A stretch of DNA of 64,000 nucleotides. Source: Nageia nagi (lineage: Eukaryota > Pinophyta). The notes below the pieces were generated by a model. It searched no databases. It saw only the letters and a list, made by a program, of their open reading frames with translations, and was not told the origin of the DNA. Numbering within the stretch: position 1 is the stretch's first letter; the number at the start of each line of letters is the position of its first letter. The position numbers and the translations under genes were made by a program. The stretch spans positions 182,776,001-182,840,000 of the forward strand of contig JBITNC010000001.1 of assembly GCA_050084985.1 (NCBI GenBank), given 5' to 3'. Below, piece by piece: positions 9,926 through 22,325 of this stretch.

Positions 9926-12900
9926 GAACACACCATAGAAATTTTTGAGGAGGATTTTAAGAGCTTGCATTAGGAACCTAACCATAGAGAGTTCTTTGTA
10001 GATGTTTTTGTGGGAGAATGGATAGCCACTAGGAAGGGTGATAGGATTTAATATTTTTCCTTTTTGGTAATTATAGTTTGATTAATGGTGTTCAAAAGGG
10101 TGATAGGTAGAGATTAAACCAATGTAGGAGATAAGATCATGAAGGTGCACCACCAATTCATCCTATGCCAAGAGGTAAAAGGCCATCTGATGGCATTAAA
10201 AAGCCATCATCCTATAACCAAAATAAATTGATAGAAGATAGGTAGGATATAAATAAGGTGATGCTAAGATAATTTAATTTTAGGCATGATAGAGTGTCAG
10301 GGGATATTTTTTTGAAGTATGGTGTCAAAGATAGAAAAAAATTACTAGAACTAGTCATTATTGAAATACAAACAAAATTGGAAGAGTATAATTCTAAGGA
10401 TAGGAAGAAAAAGAGAAAATCACAACATTATAAATATGAATTTAGTAAGGGACATGTGAAATTTATCATACAAGGGAAAGTAATAAAATAACATTTCAAT
10501 AATAATTTAAACAAAAATTCAAAAAACTATTGTTATTAGATATTTGTACAAATATACAATATTGTTGATTTTTCACATCATAAAATTGATGACAAGATTT
10601 ACCACATATTCCTAAACTTATATCAAATGTTTATGTAATTAATGATAATTGTGTATCATAATATTATATTTTTTAATTAACTATTGAATTCATTTCCTAT
10701 ATAGGAAAATTTTGGTCCATAAGTATAAGAATGTAATGATGGATCATTTATTGCCAAAAAGGATCAAAAAGTGAATCTTCTTGACCCTCTTGGTAATATA
10801 GGGGGGTATTGCAATGTGTACAATGATGATCCTACAAGAACATGCCACAATAGCACTCTTAGAGAGGGGCATATTTCCATAAAGGTGATATCATGTAATT
10901 TTAGTGGTTACATGTTACCCATACCCAATGGAGATGCTACTACTTTGGGAGAAGCTATTTGGAGCTTTATGTTATGGGAAACTAAATCATTGCAACTTGA
11001 TTGCAAACCTCCTATTGTAACCCAACAAGTATAATTATTCCTTCTTTTATATCAAATGTTTATTATTCATTTCATAATAAGTATATTTTTTAATTAAATT
11101 TTCATTTAATCATTTTATTTATGATATAGTATAACATGCATAAAGTAATGGAGTAGAAGGAGGATGTAAACAAAGGAGAAGTTCATGAAGAGAAGAGTTC
11201 CAAGAACAACATGTTATAGATGTTGTAACATGATCCCAACACATTACACAATCCATACAATATGCCATGAATGGTACAAAATAGGTATTCTTCATTTCAT
11301 AAATACCACAATTTAGTCAAAGTTGATTTAAACATTTTGAAAACAATGTTCACCAATGCATCATTTTCTCTATGATATAGGATAATATGCATAAAGGAAT
11401 GGAACATAATGAGGATGAAGATAAATAAATAGATAAGAATTAGGATTTAAGTGAAGGATAAGGTCATGAAAAGGAAGGATTCCCATAATAGCATGATGTA
11501 GATGTTGCAAAGTGGACCCAACCCATTGCACAAGAAACACAAGATGTGATAAATGACATAGTGCAGGTATTCTTCATGCTATTTATACAAAAAAAATTTA
11601 CATATGTTTACATACATGTACACTATTGTAGGCACTTTACTGAAAAACCATGTGCATATCTTGTGATTAAAGTACTCTTTCATTAATACCCATACCTTTT
11701 TCCATAGCACCCTATATTTTGTGGCACATGCTTGAAGAATACAAGTAAGATTATAGAGTCATATTTTACAACTAACAATTGCATCTACCTACAAGTATTT
11801 AGGTCCTTCTTCTAAAAACCATGTTGTGTATATCCTATGATCATTACACATCACAAATCTATGCCTACATCATGCATTCTATCAAACTTCTTATTTATGG
11901 ATGCCCATACCTTCTTCCATAGCTCTCTCTAGTGGCACATGCTTATTGAATGCTAGAAAAGATTGCAAAGTTGAGTTTTACACCTAAAAAATGAAAGTAT
12001 GTAGGGCCTTTTTTGAAAATCATGTTGTGCATATCCTATGATCATTGCCCATGCCTAAAGAATGGTGGTAAGATTGTAAAATCAGGTTTTAGACCTAACA
12101 ATTGCATCTTATTACAAGTATATATTATGCATATCCTATATAATTTGTACACCAGGATAGTGTGTTTACATCATGCATTCTATCGAAGTAATATTTGATT
12201 GATACCAATACATTTTTCCATAGTTCACTTTGGTGGAACATGCCAAAGAATGCTAGCAAGGTTGTAGAGTCAAGTTTTATAGTTGATAATTTCATCTACA
12301 TACAATAATTTAGGTCCTTCTTCTAAAAACCCATGTTGTCCATATCATTTGATCATTGTACATCATAAAACTATGTCTGCATCATATATGCTATCAAACT
12401 ACTCTCTGATGGATGTCCATACCTTCTTCTAAAACTTGATTTGGTGGAACATGCTTATCAAATGCTGGTAAAGGTTGTAGAGTTAGGTTTTACACCTAAC
12501 AAATGCAAGTATGTAGGGCCTTTTCTAAAGACCCTTTTTATGCATATCGTTTGATCATTGCACACCATGAAACTATGTTTGCATCATGCATCTTGTCAAA
12601 AAATTTGGATGCTTTCTATATGCTTCCAAGTTTGTATGGCATTTTCTAAAAATCCATGTTGTGCATATCTTATGATCATTACATACCATGAAATTGTGTC
12701 TATCTATGCTTTTAACAACATTTAAGGGTAGCCTTTATGTAGCCATGAATTGCTACATAAATATAATATTGTATATATTTTTTCAATAGGTTTATTTGAG
12801 TTTAAGGGCATCCTAATTTTCTTTATCATGCATAATAATAGGATAATAAGGAATTACATGCAAAGGAAGATGATGGTCAATGTAGTCATGCTTTTATGGC

Positions 12901-14650
12901 CACATGGGAAAATTTTTATTAATCAAAATTGAATGATAAACTTGTTCTAAAATATCAAATATATTTAACTTTTATATACTAGCAAGTTGGTGGAGGGGTG
13001 GGTGTTTATTCATTTTTTTGTGTACTTCTTACACATTGGTTACATATAAACCCTAATATTTTTCCTAACTAGAAATAGCTTGATTCATTAATACAACATG
13101 GATGGGAAGAATGGAACATGCTAAAATAGATTCTATCCTTAAAAGATAACTCTATCCAAATGGATATTTTGATTTGGATTGCGTTCTTGAGCATTAGTTG
13201 AATTCTATGATTATTAACTTTATTTATTCGAAATAGGCCTTACTTAAGTCAAAGGATGCAATGGAAACATTCAAAATACTAGAGGATAAAACTATTGATG
13301 AAATATTGAATGTCATTTTAGAAACTCCTAAAATTTACATAGTTGTATGGGATGATCATTTTTTCATGTTACATTTTTATACTCTTGGTCATAAACTGGA
13401 TGAGAACTACATACAAGGTAATGTTATGAAGTTTAATGAATAGATGAAGTGTGGAAGAAGGCAAAAGGAAAAAAAATAGGATGAAGACTACACTCTATAA
13501 AAATAGGCTAAGGATTTCTACAAAGATTACTTTGCTACATTTTTAACAGAAAAATATGTGCATGATTGGGTCATTAACTTCAAATATGGGGCATTAAATA
13601 ATGTCAACCTAACCAAGAATTTGATAGTGGAATTCACTCTTACAAAAATGGAGGATGATAAAAATAAATAGGTATTGGCATTAATATTTTAAATGTTTTT
13701 TACTCTTATTTTAGGCATTTAGTAACCTCAACCTAACAATTTTATTTTAGGTCTTCCCTCATGTAAGAAATTAATGAACCAAACATTCCTAAAGGTAACA
13801 AAGGAGCATGAAAAAGACACTAGGTAATAGATCTATATGTAAACCAATCATGGGGATAACTCCTCATGCTCCAAAAATGGATGAAGAAAAGAGAGATGCT
13901 TGGTATAACTCCAAGCTTTCTCTTTGAGGATCAAAGCCACCTAAGACTTGTACCTTGCTAGAAGATAAGGAAAAAATAAGGGAACAAGTAATTTCAAGAG
14001 CTGACATTTCAAAATGTTATGTGTAAAATCCTCATAGCACATTTTACTACCTCAAAATTTTCTACATGTAATAGGTTACAACATAAATCAACAAGTCTTT
14101 ATTGATGTAAATGAAAACTATAAAGTAAAATTGATAACTATAGTTTATTTAGTTTAGTTTTTTTATAATATTCCTAATATGTAAATTTATACATTATTGT
14201 TTACTTTGATTTCATGTACAACATACTTTATTTTACTTTTGATGTGGCAACTTATAGATTTTAAATTTTATGGTAGGTAATCTTAGGAGGGGATAATGGA
14301 GATATAAAGGAATCAATCACAATGAAAAGGTTTAAATATAAAGCCATAAAAATACCCCAATATATGTCTCTACATAATAAAAATACTTATGGAGGTGGAA
14401 AAATGTAAGGGAGAACACTCACCTATATTTGAAACCATCCCACTACATGGGAATAATAGAGAGCAATGGAAAAAAATGTAGGAAAATATACATAAATTTT
14501 TACAAGAATGGTTACAAGAATATGCATTTTTATGTTAAAGAAATTGAAGATAAAAATGATTCATTCATGTATGTTCTAGATGTGGCCTTCTTCCCACACA
14601 ACAAAAAAATATGCTTCATTCCCACCAATTTATTAGAATTTGTAATGTAA
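9926..14650 (+). pseudogene. Multi-exon gene relic, DUF8039-like exon (copy A)
   Basis: Several coding-like blocks sit between plausible splice sites: 9926-10053 after TTATTTTAG (EHTIEIFEEDFKSL, FVGEWIA); 10285-10491 (KYGVKDRKKLLELVI); 10705-11028, ending CAACAA|GT; 11130-11284 and 11381-11566, which are tandem copies of one exon; 13237-13671, ending AG|GTATTG; 13751-13794; and 14429-14650. The block at 10705-11028 ends with HISIKVISCNF, LPIPNGDATTLGEA and FMLWETKSLQL. This resembles the DUF8039-type region of plant transposon-associated proteins; that is from memory and not proven. Stops interrupt several blocks. A reversed PPR-like array occupies 11640-12720. Copy C keeps the same exons and splice sites. 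Whether this is one gene or several relics is open. Confidence 0.45.
11640..12720 (-). pseudogene. Decayed PPR-like tandem array (copy A)
   Basis: Six or seven units of about 100-215 bp repeat here. On the minus strand each full unit reads, with frameshifts, a series typical of plant PPR proteins of the PLS class: MIIGYAQHGF, then a residue run ending in DSTIFSSI, ACA, then MEEGMGIH and MHDVDIVL. GYAQHG is encoded by the reverse of CCATGTTGTGCATATCC, seen near 11817, 12020 and 12653 and in altered form near 12123, 12330 and 12530. The usual stretch between the 'DIVV' and 'NAMI' positions (containing ALIDMYAKCG in ordinary family members) is missing from every unit. No start, organelle-targeting region or DYW end is visible. 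PPR proteins normally bind organellar RNA; this copy cannot encode one. Confidence 0.6.
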
Positions 14651-15450
14651 TATTGTATAATATTTCTCTTTAATGTAAATTTTCTTAATGCTTAAAGTAT
14701 CTTTAGATACCTTAATTATTAAGAGAATAAATATATAAAGAGGAATAAATATAGAAACACCTTTAACCTTACCTTTGGATAAAAAGAAGGTTTAAGGGTG
14801 GGTTTCTTATTATAAATAGAGAGGTATCCCTCTCATTATGTAACTAAATGAAGTATGGTAATTCTTATCTTGTAGAGTTGTAGGAATGCTCTTATAGGAG
14901 CCTTGTAGAAGAATTCTTGAGAATTTATAGGAGAGTTATCTAGTGAGAAGTAATAAAATTATAATTCAAAGTGAATGTACTCCCAAGAGATGGAGGAACC
15001 ACTATACATAATATGTTATTTTTTATGTGATTAATTATTGCTTTTCTAGAAGCATGAATGTTATATTTGTTAGAGAAGCTTCAAGGTGACTTTGGTTTAT
15101 AGAATCATTCAATTCCATCACCATTGTCCATGTATAATCCTAGATAAGACTTTGTAATTGTAATTGTAATTGTGATTGTATATTTGATTCTCTATATTTT
15201 TTCTATCATAGTGTTTATGATGATAAGATTTGGGACAACAATGTATATTTGACTAAGTATAGTTGATTATGAATATCCAAATTTATTTATGACTATATAA
15301 TTGACTGCACTTATGACTCTAAAGAGTAAATTTTGTTTCATTGCTTTTTTCAAATATTTTTAACATATATTATGGGGTATTTGTGAAAGCTCTTTTTTGT
15401 ACATAGTCATTGCATTGAACTAATTTTTATAACTATTATACAATTGTAAA
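14651..15450. other. Non-coding stretch with TATA-like site
   Basis: No coding frame is seen. TATAAATAGAGAGG starts at 14811 and runs into the short inverted repeat GAGAGGTATCCCTCTC, followed by pyrimidine-rich sequence and, 120 bp on, AATAAAAT. This resembles a promoter-leader of an LTR or gene, but the unit's ends cannot be defined. The chromovirus in copy C inserted just upstream of the equivalent site. Copies of AATTGT repeat near 15155. Confidence 0.35.
14811..14824 (+). promoter_or_regulatory. TATA-box-like site (copy A)
   Basis: TATAAATAGAGAGG fits a plant TATA box and is kept in copy C near 60888. The transcript it would serve is unknown. Confidence 0.3.
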
Positions 15451-16390
15451 TAATAGAGCTACAAACATCTTGGCCCAAATTCTATGTTTTAATTGCAATA
15501 TTATTTACAAGTCATTCATAACCACCAATAATGCATTACAAGTCATTAGTGGTCAACCTTTCAATTGTTTTGCTAAATTTAGGATCAGGAATAATAAAAT
15601 AGATATCATATATGCTATTTTATTACTAATAGAGCTACAAAAATTTGGGCCCAAATCCCATGTTTTAATTGCAATATTTTTTAATGTACAATTTGCAATG
15701 GTTATACCACATTCATAACCATGAATAATGTATTGCAAGCCATACATAATACAAATCATACATGCTATTATATGAATAATAGACCTACAAAAATCTAGGC
15801 CCAAATCCTATGTTTTAATTACAATATTATTTAATATAGAATTTGCAATGGTTATGTCACATTCATAACCATGAATAATGCATTAAAAGTCATACATAAT
15901 TCAATACAAATTATAGATGCAATGGTTCTGCTAAATTCATAACTAAGAAATAATGCAATATAAATCATACTTGTTATTTTACAAATAATAGAGCTGCATA
16001 AATTTGGGCCCAAATCCTATGCTTTATTTGCAATATTATTTAATGTACAATTTGCAATGGTTATGTTGCATTCATCACCATAAATAATGCATTACAAGCC
16101 ATACATAATTCAATACAAATCATACATGCTATTTTATGAATAATATATCTATAGAAATTTGGGCCCAAATCCTATGTTTTAATTGCAATATTATTTAATG
16201 TAGAATTTGTAATGGTTATTCTCTATTCATAACCATGAATAATGCATAATAAGTTATATATAATTCAACACAGATCATATAGGCAATGGTTCTATTGAAT
16301 TCATAACTTGGAAATAATACAATACAAATCATACAAGTTATTTTATGAACCCTTCAATGGTTCTACTGATTTCATAATCAAGACCCTTTA
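15451..16390. repeat. Tandem repeat with GGGCCC palindrome (A)
   Basis: Five units start with TAATAGAGCTAC or close variants at 15451, 15627, 15777, 15986 and 16141, giving spacings of 150-209 bp. Each has a palindrome near TTTGGGCCCAAA, then TCCTATGTTTTAATTGCAAT, then TGCAATGGTTAT and CATTCATAACCATGAATAAT. Units differ in length because the tail segment (CATACATAATTCAATACAAA) is lost or doubled. Copy C has the matching array at 61530-62500. The frame at 15470-15718 lies inside and is an artefact of the repeat. Confidence 0.8.
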
Positions 16391-18072
16391 ATGAGATAAA
16401 CAACTTAAGATTGCATGTAGATATAAGCTCCATTTTTTGATCTGAGATTAATTATATGAACCAAGATCATGGTTACCAAGACTTCCATTGGAAAATAATG
16501 ATCTTAGCTCCTATGCTCTTTCAATATCAATTAGGATGGGGAGAAAAAGGGTTCCATATCCTTTAATGACTTTATATTTGCTCCATGCATAAGATATTTT
16601 GAATATTTATTATAGGTTTTTGTGGCTATGTTTCTAATTTATGCAATATCTTGTTTCCTTTTGCAATAGGAATTTCAACCATGCAACTATAATGCTTCTA
16701 TTTACTTTTCTTATTTATTGTATTTAATTTAACCATAACAAGTAGGACATTTAGAAATGTAACCATGTATTATTTATTACAAGCTTGTGTGCCTCCTTTC
16801 CATATTTCTTTCATATCTTGTTTCCTTTTCTCATTATGTTAACGATATTTTCATGCTTAAAATTATTCATGCATCTTTTGCAAAGAATATTTTTTTTACC
16901 ACTGTCATTTTTTAGGTATATTTTGCTTAAAAAATTCTCATAGATATTATGATGCCAATAACTTAGATCCATACACAATACATACATAACTTAAGATATA
17001 CACAACTTAGATATTATTTTTCCAATAACTTAGATATTATGATAGCAATAACTCATATATTATGATGAAACACAATTCATTTAATAATATTTAAGATCCA
17101 TAAAGAGGACATAAACAACTCAATTAGCAACTAAGGTATGCCTTCACCATTATTTTACTAATAATATATTATTCATCTACATATGCAAATAGTAATAAGA
17201 GTACAAAAATCTCAACTACAATCCTAATTTTCAAAATCATAGTGAACATTAATATTGTATATGCTTAAAAATGATTTATTATTTATTTAATAAATCATAT
17301 TGAGACTTCTTAAATGATTTAATACAATATTACATATGTTAAGATAAAAGGATATTCTAATGCAATGCCATGTTTCATATTAAATGCTATATCATATATT
17401 ATGGATCTTATTTTAAAGTATCTTGAATATAAAAATGATTATATTACTGCAAGAGGTCATCCTTCACTCCTTTCTATATCTTTTGTAGGTTATATAAATG
17501 GGTGGATAGGTTGATCTCCATATATTGGAACTCTTTTCATATTGATAAAGAACTTTGATAGATGTTTTTCAACTATAACAATGTCTCTAGATGCCACCTA
17601 TCTTGAGAATTTGTTATACTTTGAGTTCTAAACTTTTTATATTTGGATCACATCATAATTCAACACATTTGGTATAGTTAGTGGTGTGCTTCTCCTACAC
17701 CAATATAGGCATGCTTCTTTCAAGTTATCAATGACTTGTGTCTTCAAGATTGACGATTTAAGGATTGGATGGTTGAGGTATTAGTTCATGCACATGAAGA
17801 TTAGTTTTGAGCCTACAATGAGTCCAATCCCACTCATTTGAAGATTCATCATTATCTTCTTTTAAAGATTGTACACACACTTCATATCAGGTGCACAATT
17901 TTCATTTATATTTGTTACAATTTGATATAGTGTCTATTGTATATTGTAGACTATTTATTTAATTATGTTTATTCATCTATTGGCATAATTTAGAGTCCAC
18001 AAATGTATTTATTATAAATTTTAACATTGATCTTGACTCCTATGCCCCTTATTTTGATTTTGATTTTCCCCT
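16391..18072. other. Gene-free AT-rich stretch
   Basis: Up to 17580 this matches copy C (62786-64000). The remaining 490 bp lead to the copia LTR and have no partner in the window. No coding frame, RNA gene or clear repeat is visible apart from AACTTAGATATTAT-like phrases near 17000. Confidence 0.45.
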
Positions 18073-18516
18073 TGAAGTTATTAAACACTTTCAAATAAAA
18101 TGAATTGCTCTATAATTCAAGTCTATAACTCAAAGTATGAACACACACTCAATAATGGAGGATTGGAATTTAACTAAAAATATCCAAATCTTTATTGAGA
18201 ATGCAATTCACACACTAACACACTTCTAACCTTGCTAATGCATCATACAACACATAAGAGGTTATAGAGGACCTTAACCATTTAGCTCACAAGTTAGAAA
18301 TCAAAATGGACTAGACTATCTAGTGGGCTGGTTATAAATTAGACTAATCAATGGGCTGATCATGGACTGGACTAACCAATGGGCTAGTTATGAATTGGGT
18401 TAATCGATCTACAACATACCAATTTGTAGATAGAGAAGAAGCACTTAAAAAAGTAAGCTATAATTTCACCCAATTTTTATGTCTCATGTTATTTTAAGGT
18501 CTTCAAAACCTTCATA
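18073..18516 (-). repeat. Copia 3' LTR
   Basis: Aligns with 22339-22854 over TGAAGTTATTAAACACTT and onward, ending near CCTTCATA next to the polypurine tract. It is about 70 bp shorter than the 5' LTR. Confidence 0.8.
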
Positions 18517-18528
18517 CTCCCCTCCTTG
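18517..18528 (-). other. Copia polypurine tract
   Basis: The minus strand reads AAGGAGGGGAG directly before the 3' LTR, the usual primer for plus-strand synthesis. Confidence 0.7.
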
Positions 18529-18559
18529 CTGGCAAGAGGACCAATAATCATGTTTCTTA

Positions 18560-19780
18560 ATAGAACAAATTGATATGTTTCCTATAATTTTGTGAATATA
18601 TCTATCACTTGATCCTATGTTGAACAATACCTCAACTTCATATCCCTTTCTCCACTAAATATTGGATGAAATAAGTTTAGAAATCAAAGTGTTTTGTTTT
18701 GGAATGATGGATAGGGTTTTGTGCCAACTTGATGGCACTTTGGTTATCACAAAAATTTGTTGTTGCTTATGTTTGCTCCTATCCAATCTCCTTCAACACT
18801 TTCCTCAACCATAGTGCTTATGTGGAAGCATTTGTTACTACTACATATTTAGATTTAGTACTAGAAAGAACCATAATAGATTATTTTCTAGAGCTCCATG
18901 ATATCAAACTTGATCCAAGAGAGAAGTAATTCCCACTTATGCTCTTCCTATCATCCAAATTATTTCCCCAATCACTATCACTAAAACCTATAAGTTGAAG
19001 CCTAGAATTACATGTATAATGTATTCCATAGTTTATTGTTCCCTTCACATATCTAGGTATTCTCTTTGCTACCTTGAGGTGTATAATTGATGGATCACTC
19101 ATGTATCTTGTAACCAAAGATACACTAAATTGCAAATCTGGTCTTGTGTTTCTTAGAAACATAAGACTTCCAACAATGCTTTTATATTGTATATCCTTTT
19201 TGAGCTTGTATACATAGTCTTCTTTTTTGAAAACCTCAAAGCCTTTAAGTTGTGCTACTTACACCTCTTCATTTATGTATCCATTTAAAAATGAACTCTT
19301 CATATCGATATGTTGGAATTTCCAACCTATGCTTATAGCAAATGAAAGTATCAATCTAATTATTTCTTACCTTGCAACTGGTGTAAATTTCTCTTCAAAA
19401 TCCACTCTATACTATTGAGTGAATCCTTTTTTCACTAGTCTTGCTTTTTATATTTTAACACTCCTATCACTCTTGCATTTTGTTTTGTACACCCATTTTG
19501 AACCAACCATTTTGTTTCCTTTAGGCAACTCACAAAGTTCCCAAGTGTCATTCCTCTCAATTGTATCAATATCCTCTTCCATAGCTAACATCCAAACACC
19601 ATTAGAACAAGCTTCTTCATAAGAAGATGGTTCAATAATAGTAATATTTGAAATAGGAATAGAATCTAAAATAGAACAAAGTGCATAGCTTACCATTTCA
19701 CCTTTGGGCTCTTTATTGTCTTCATCTCCATACATTTGAATGTTCTCTAATCTTGCAAGTATATTTTGCATTTCTTGAGT
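18560..19780 (-). pseudogene. Copia RT and RNase H, RT core deleted
   Basis: Reading from 19771 down: YEEACSNGVWMLAMEEDID and NDTWELCELPKG then GSKWVYKTK (RT start), then HIDMKSSFLNGYI (the first catalytic Asp region), then EDYVYKLKK. At about 19194 this joins directly to YKSIVGSLMFLRNTRPDL. The intervening part present in normal copia RT, including the YVDD catalytic box, is absent. RNase H follows (IGFSDSDWGNN, KSISGNYFSLGSSLISW) and ends with LRYCSTQDQVIDIFTK near 18610. Several stops and shifts are present. The protein would be catalytically dead. Confidence 0.88.
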
Positions 19781-20029
19781 TTAGCTTCTTATGATTCTCC
19801 TAATGGTGTTTCCATCTATAATTTGATTTTCCAAATGATCCTTCTTGCCTTTGTTACCTTGATTCAACAATCTTACATTGGGTGAACTTGGTGCACTTAT
19901 AGTTTTTGGTGTTGTAGTGGAACTTGGAGCACTCATACTTGGTGGTTATCCTTCAATTTTCTTTCTCACAACATGGTTGGTCTACTCTTTTACTATTTAT
20001 TTCTCCTCCAAACTCTCTTCTTCAAGACC

Positions 20030-20890
20030 ACTCTACTATAATTTTTTATTACTGTATTCTCCCCCTTCATCAAAAATTGCATCTCTTGATACAATTATTT
20101 TATGGCTCTTGGGATTATATAATTTGTAGGCTTTTGAATGCTCATAATATCCTATAAACACACAAGGCTCAGATTTTGTATTCAACTTTTTCCTCTTTTC
20201 ATCATTAATGTGCACATATACAATACACCCAAACACTCTCAAGTGTTCCAAATTTGGTTATATTTTAAACCAAGCTTCATAGGGGGTAATTTTATCCAAA
20301 CTTCTTATAGGAAACCAGTTCAAAATGTACACTGCTATCCTTATTACTTCATCCTAACAAATGTTGGGCAATTTTTTACCTTGCATCATGCTTCTTGCCA
20401 TTTCAACAAGAGTCCTATTTTTCCTTTTTGTGACACCATTTTGTTGTTGTGTGTAGGGAGAGGTAAGGTATCTCCTAATGCCATTCTCCTTACAAAACTA
20501 AAAAATTCATTACTATAGTTTTCCCCACCTATATCACTTCTCAAATAATTCACACTATGCCCACTTAGTTTCTCAACAAATAATTTGAATTCTTTAAAAT
20601 AATTAAATGCTTCATCTTTTATTAAGATAAAATAAACCTAACTCATTCTTGTGAAACCATCAATGAAAGTGATAAAGTAATAATATTTACCAAAACTTTG
20701 AGTTTGCATAGGGCCACAAATGTCAATATGGATGAATTGGAGAGGGTGTTTGGCTCTCCATGCTTCATTCTTTGAAACCTTGCCCCTTGCTTGCTTTCCT
20801 AGTGCACACCCTTCACACACATCTTTACTTTCTTCTACTTGTGGAATCCCTCTCACCATTTTTGGAAGAGTTTTCAAACACTAAAAACTC
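20030..20890 (-). pseudogene. Copia integrase, decayed
   Basis: From 20877 down: CEGCALGKQARGKV (end of the HHCC zinc region), then HIDICGPM with the first catalytic Asp, LRSDIGGENYSNEF with the second, and QNGVTKRKNRTLVEMARSM where the catalytic Glu is expected. Family members have Glu before RKNRT; here the codon is AAA (Lys), a single G-to-A change. The C-terminal part, HLRVFGCIVYVHINDEKR and CVFIGYYEHSKAYKLYNP, is well kept at 20036-20251. Stops break the middle. Confidence 0.85.
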
Positions 20891-20903
20891 AAGTGCCCAA
20901 TTA

Positions 20904-22300
20904 TCATATGCCAAAGTTTACCATTTCCTTAATCCCCACAAAAACATAGCCACCATCTTTCTTAAGAAATTTTATAGTAAAGAGTTTATTTTTAGTCATG
21001 TGAATAGTAGTCACAAGCTTCTCACCTTGATTTTTATCATATATATTGCATATTTTATCTTCAAAAACCAATTTATAATTCTTTTCTAGCATTTGGCTAT
21101 TACTCAATAAACTCTATTTTAAATTCAAAGTGTAGTAAATATTTTTTATCCTCATGGTTTGCTTCTTTATCCTAAATTGTATCTCTCCTTTGCCAACTAT
21201 CTCTAATCTCTTTTCATCTCCCAATCTCACATTGGATTTAAAAGAATACTCAATAGAGGAGAGTAAATATTTCTCATTGGTCATGTGATTTGAGCACCCA
21301 CTATCCAATAACCAAGTCTCATCCACAAGTTTTTGAGAATTTATCATTAATAGGAATAGTTTTTCTTCACCATAACTATGCTCTTCCTCTCCATAAATTA
21401 CTATGTTTTCTTCATGTGCTTGCTTCATTCTACATTCATACTCAAGATGGCCAAATTTATTATAGTAATAGCATTGCATATTTCTTTTATATATACCTCT
21501 ATTGGCTCCTCTTCTGGAGTGTCTCCCCCTTGATGATGATGCTAGTTCATTTTTTGAATTTTGCTCTCTTCCTATTCCTCTTCCAAAAGAATATCTTCTT
21601 CCTCCTCTTTCAAATCTACCTCTTACTCTTGCACCTCTACCTTGTCCTTCATTCTCTTTGATGGAGAATCCTTGCTCATCATTATTACTTGTTCTTGCTA
21701 ATATTCTCTTTAACATTCTCTCTTCATTTGATGTGAGAGAGGTATTTTGTCTCTTCAATAATAAGTGTAACATGATCAAACATCTTTATCAAGGTTCTCA
21801 AAACCTTCTTGATACAAACCTCCTTTTATGTCTTCTCTTTAAGAGTGGCCATTTTATTGATTATGGCTTGCACTCTCACATAGTAGTTTCTAGTAGTCTC
21901 CTTCTCTCCTTGTTTCATGTTCTCAAACTCCCTTCTTAGTGTTTGTAATTTTACTTCTTTCACTTTGAGGCTCCCTTGATAGCCTTCTCTCCATACTACT
22001 ATGCTTCTTAGGCTAAGACACAAGTTGAGATTCTGAGAAAGATGCTCTTATCCAAAGCTACTTGTATGAAGGACATAGCCATGGAGTTTTTTCTCTCATT
22101 CTCCTTTTCTTCTTTCTTTGCATTTGCACTCAAGGCACTCCAATATATAAGATCAATTTAGCTAGCTTATACAATATCCCAATAACATTTTCCCTTTAGG
22201 AGAGTCTTCATCCAGACACTCCAATACTCATAGTCACCTCCATCAAATTCTGGAATGGTGATTGAATTTGAGTTGCTTTCCTTTTCCCTTATTCTTTTTC
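20904..22300 (-). pseudogene. Copia gag and protease, decayed
   Basis: Gag starts in the region above 22023 and shows KVKEVKLQTLRREFENMKQ and YYVRVQAIINKMATL, the UBN2-type gag of copia elements. An arginine/glycine-rich stretch follows, then a zinc knuckle in which the second Cys has become Tyr (CYYYNKFGHLEYEC). Protease follows near 21300 with WLLDSGCSNHMT, keeping the catalytic DSG. The frame from 21779 to 21114 (221 residues) is the longest uninterrupted piece. Confidence 0.85.
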
Positions 22301-22325
22301 TTGAACCCAAACTAATACAACAAAG

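Larger units (their letters stand above)
1..17580. repeat. Copy A of a long duplicated unit
   Basis: This stretch aligns by eye, in the same orientation, with 34236-64000 (copy C). The first 5.9 kb also align with 25721-30866 (copy B). The left end is cut by the window edge. Homology to C still holds at 17580, where C meets the right edge, so the true unit is longer than seen. In ungapped stretches A and C differ at about 8% of bases, mostly C/T and G/A. A lacks the two LTR elements that split C, so it preserves the pre-insertion state. It could be a segmental duplication or copies of one very large composite mobile element; the third partial copy favours mobile or repeatedly recombining DNA. 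Confidence 0.9.

Noticed and set aside
15470-15804. 82- and 83-codon ORFs on both strands, repeated at 61549-61797
   Set aside because: They lie in the tandem repeat and repeat with its units.
20138-21939. Plus-strand ORFs of 109-145 codons across the copia element
   Set aside because: They overlap clear minus-strand gag, protease and integrase and show no family features.
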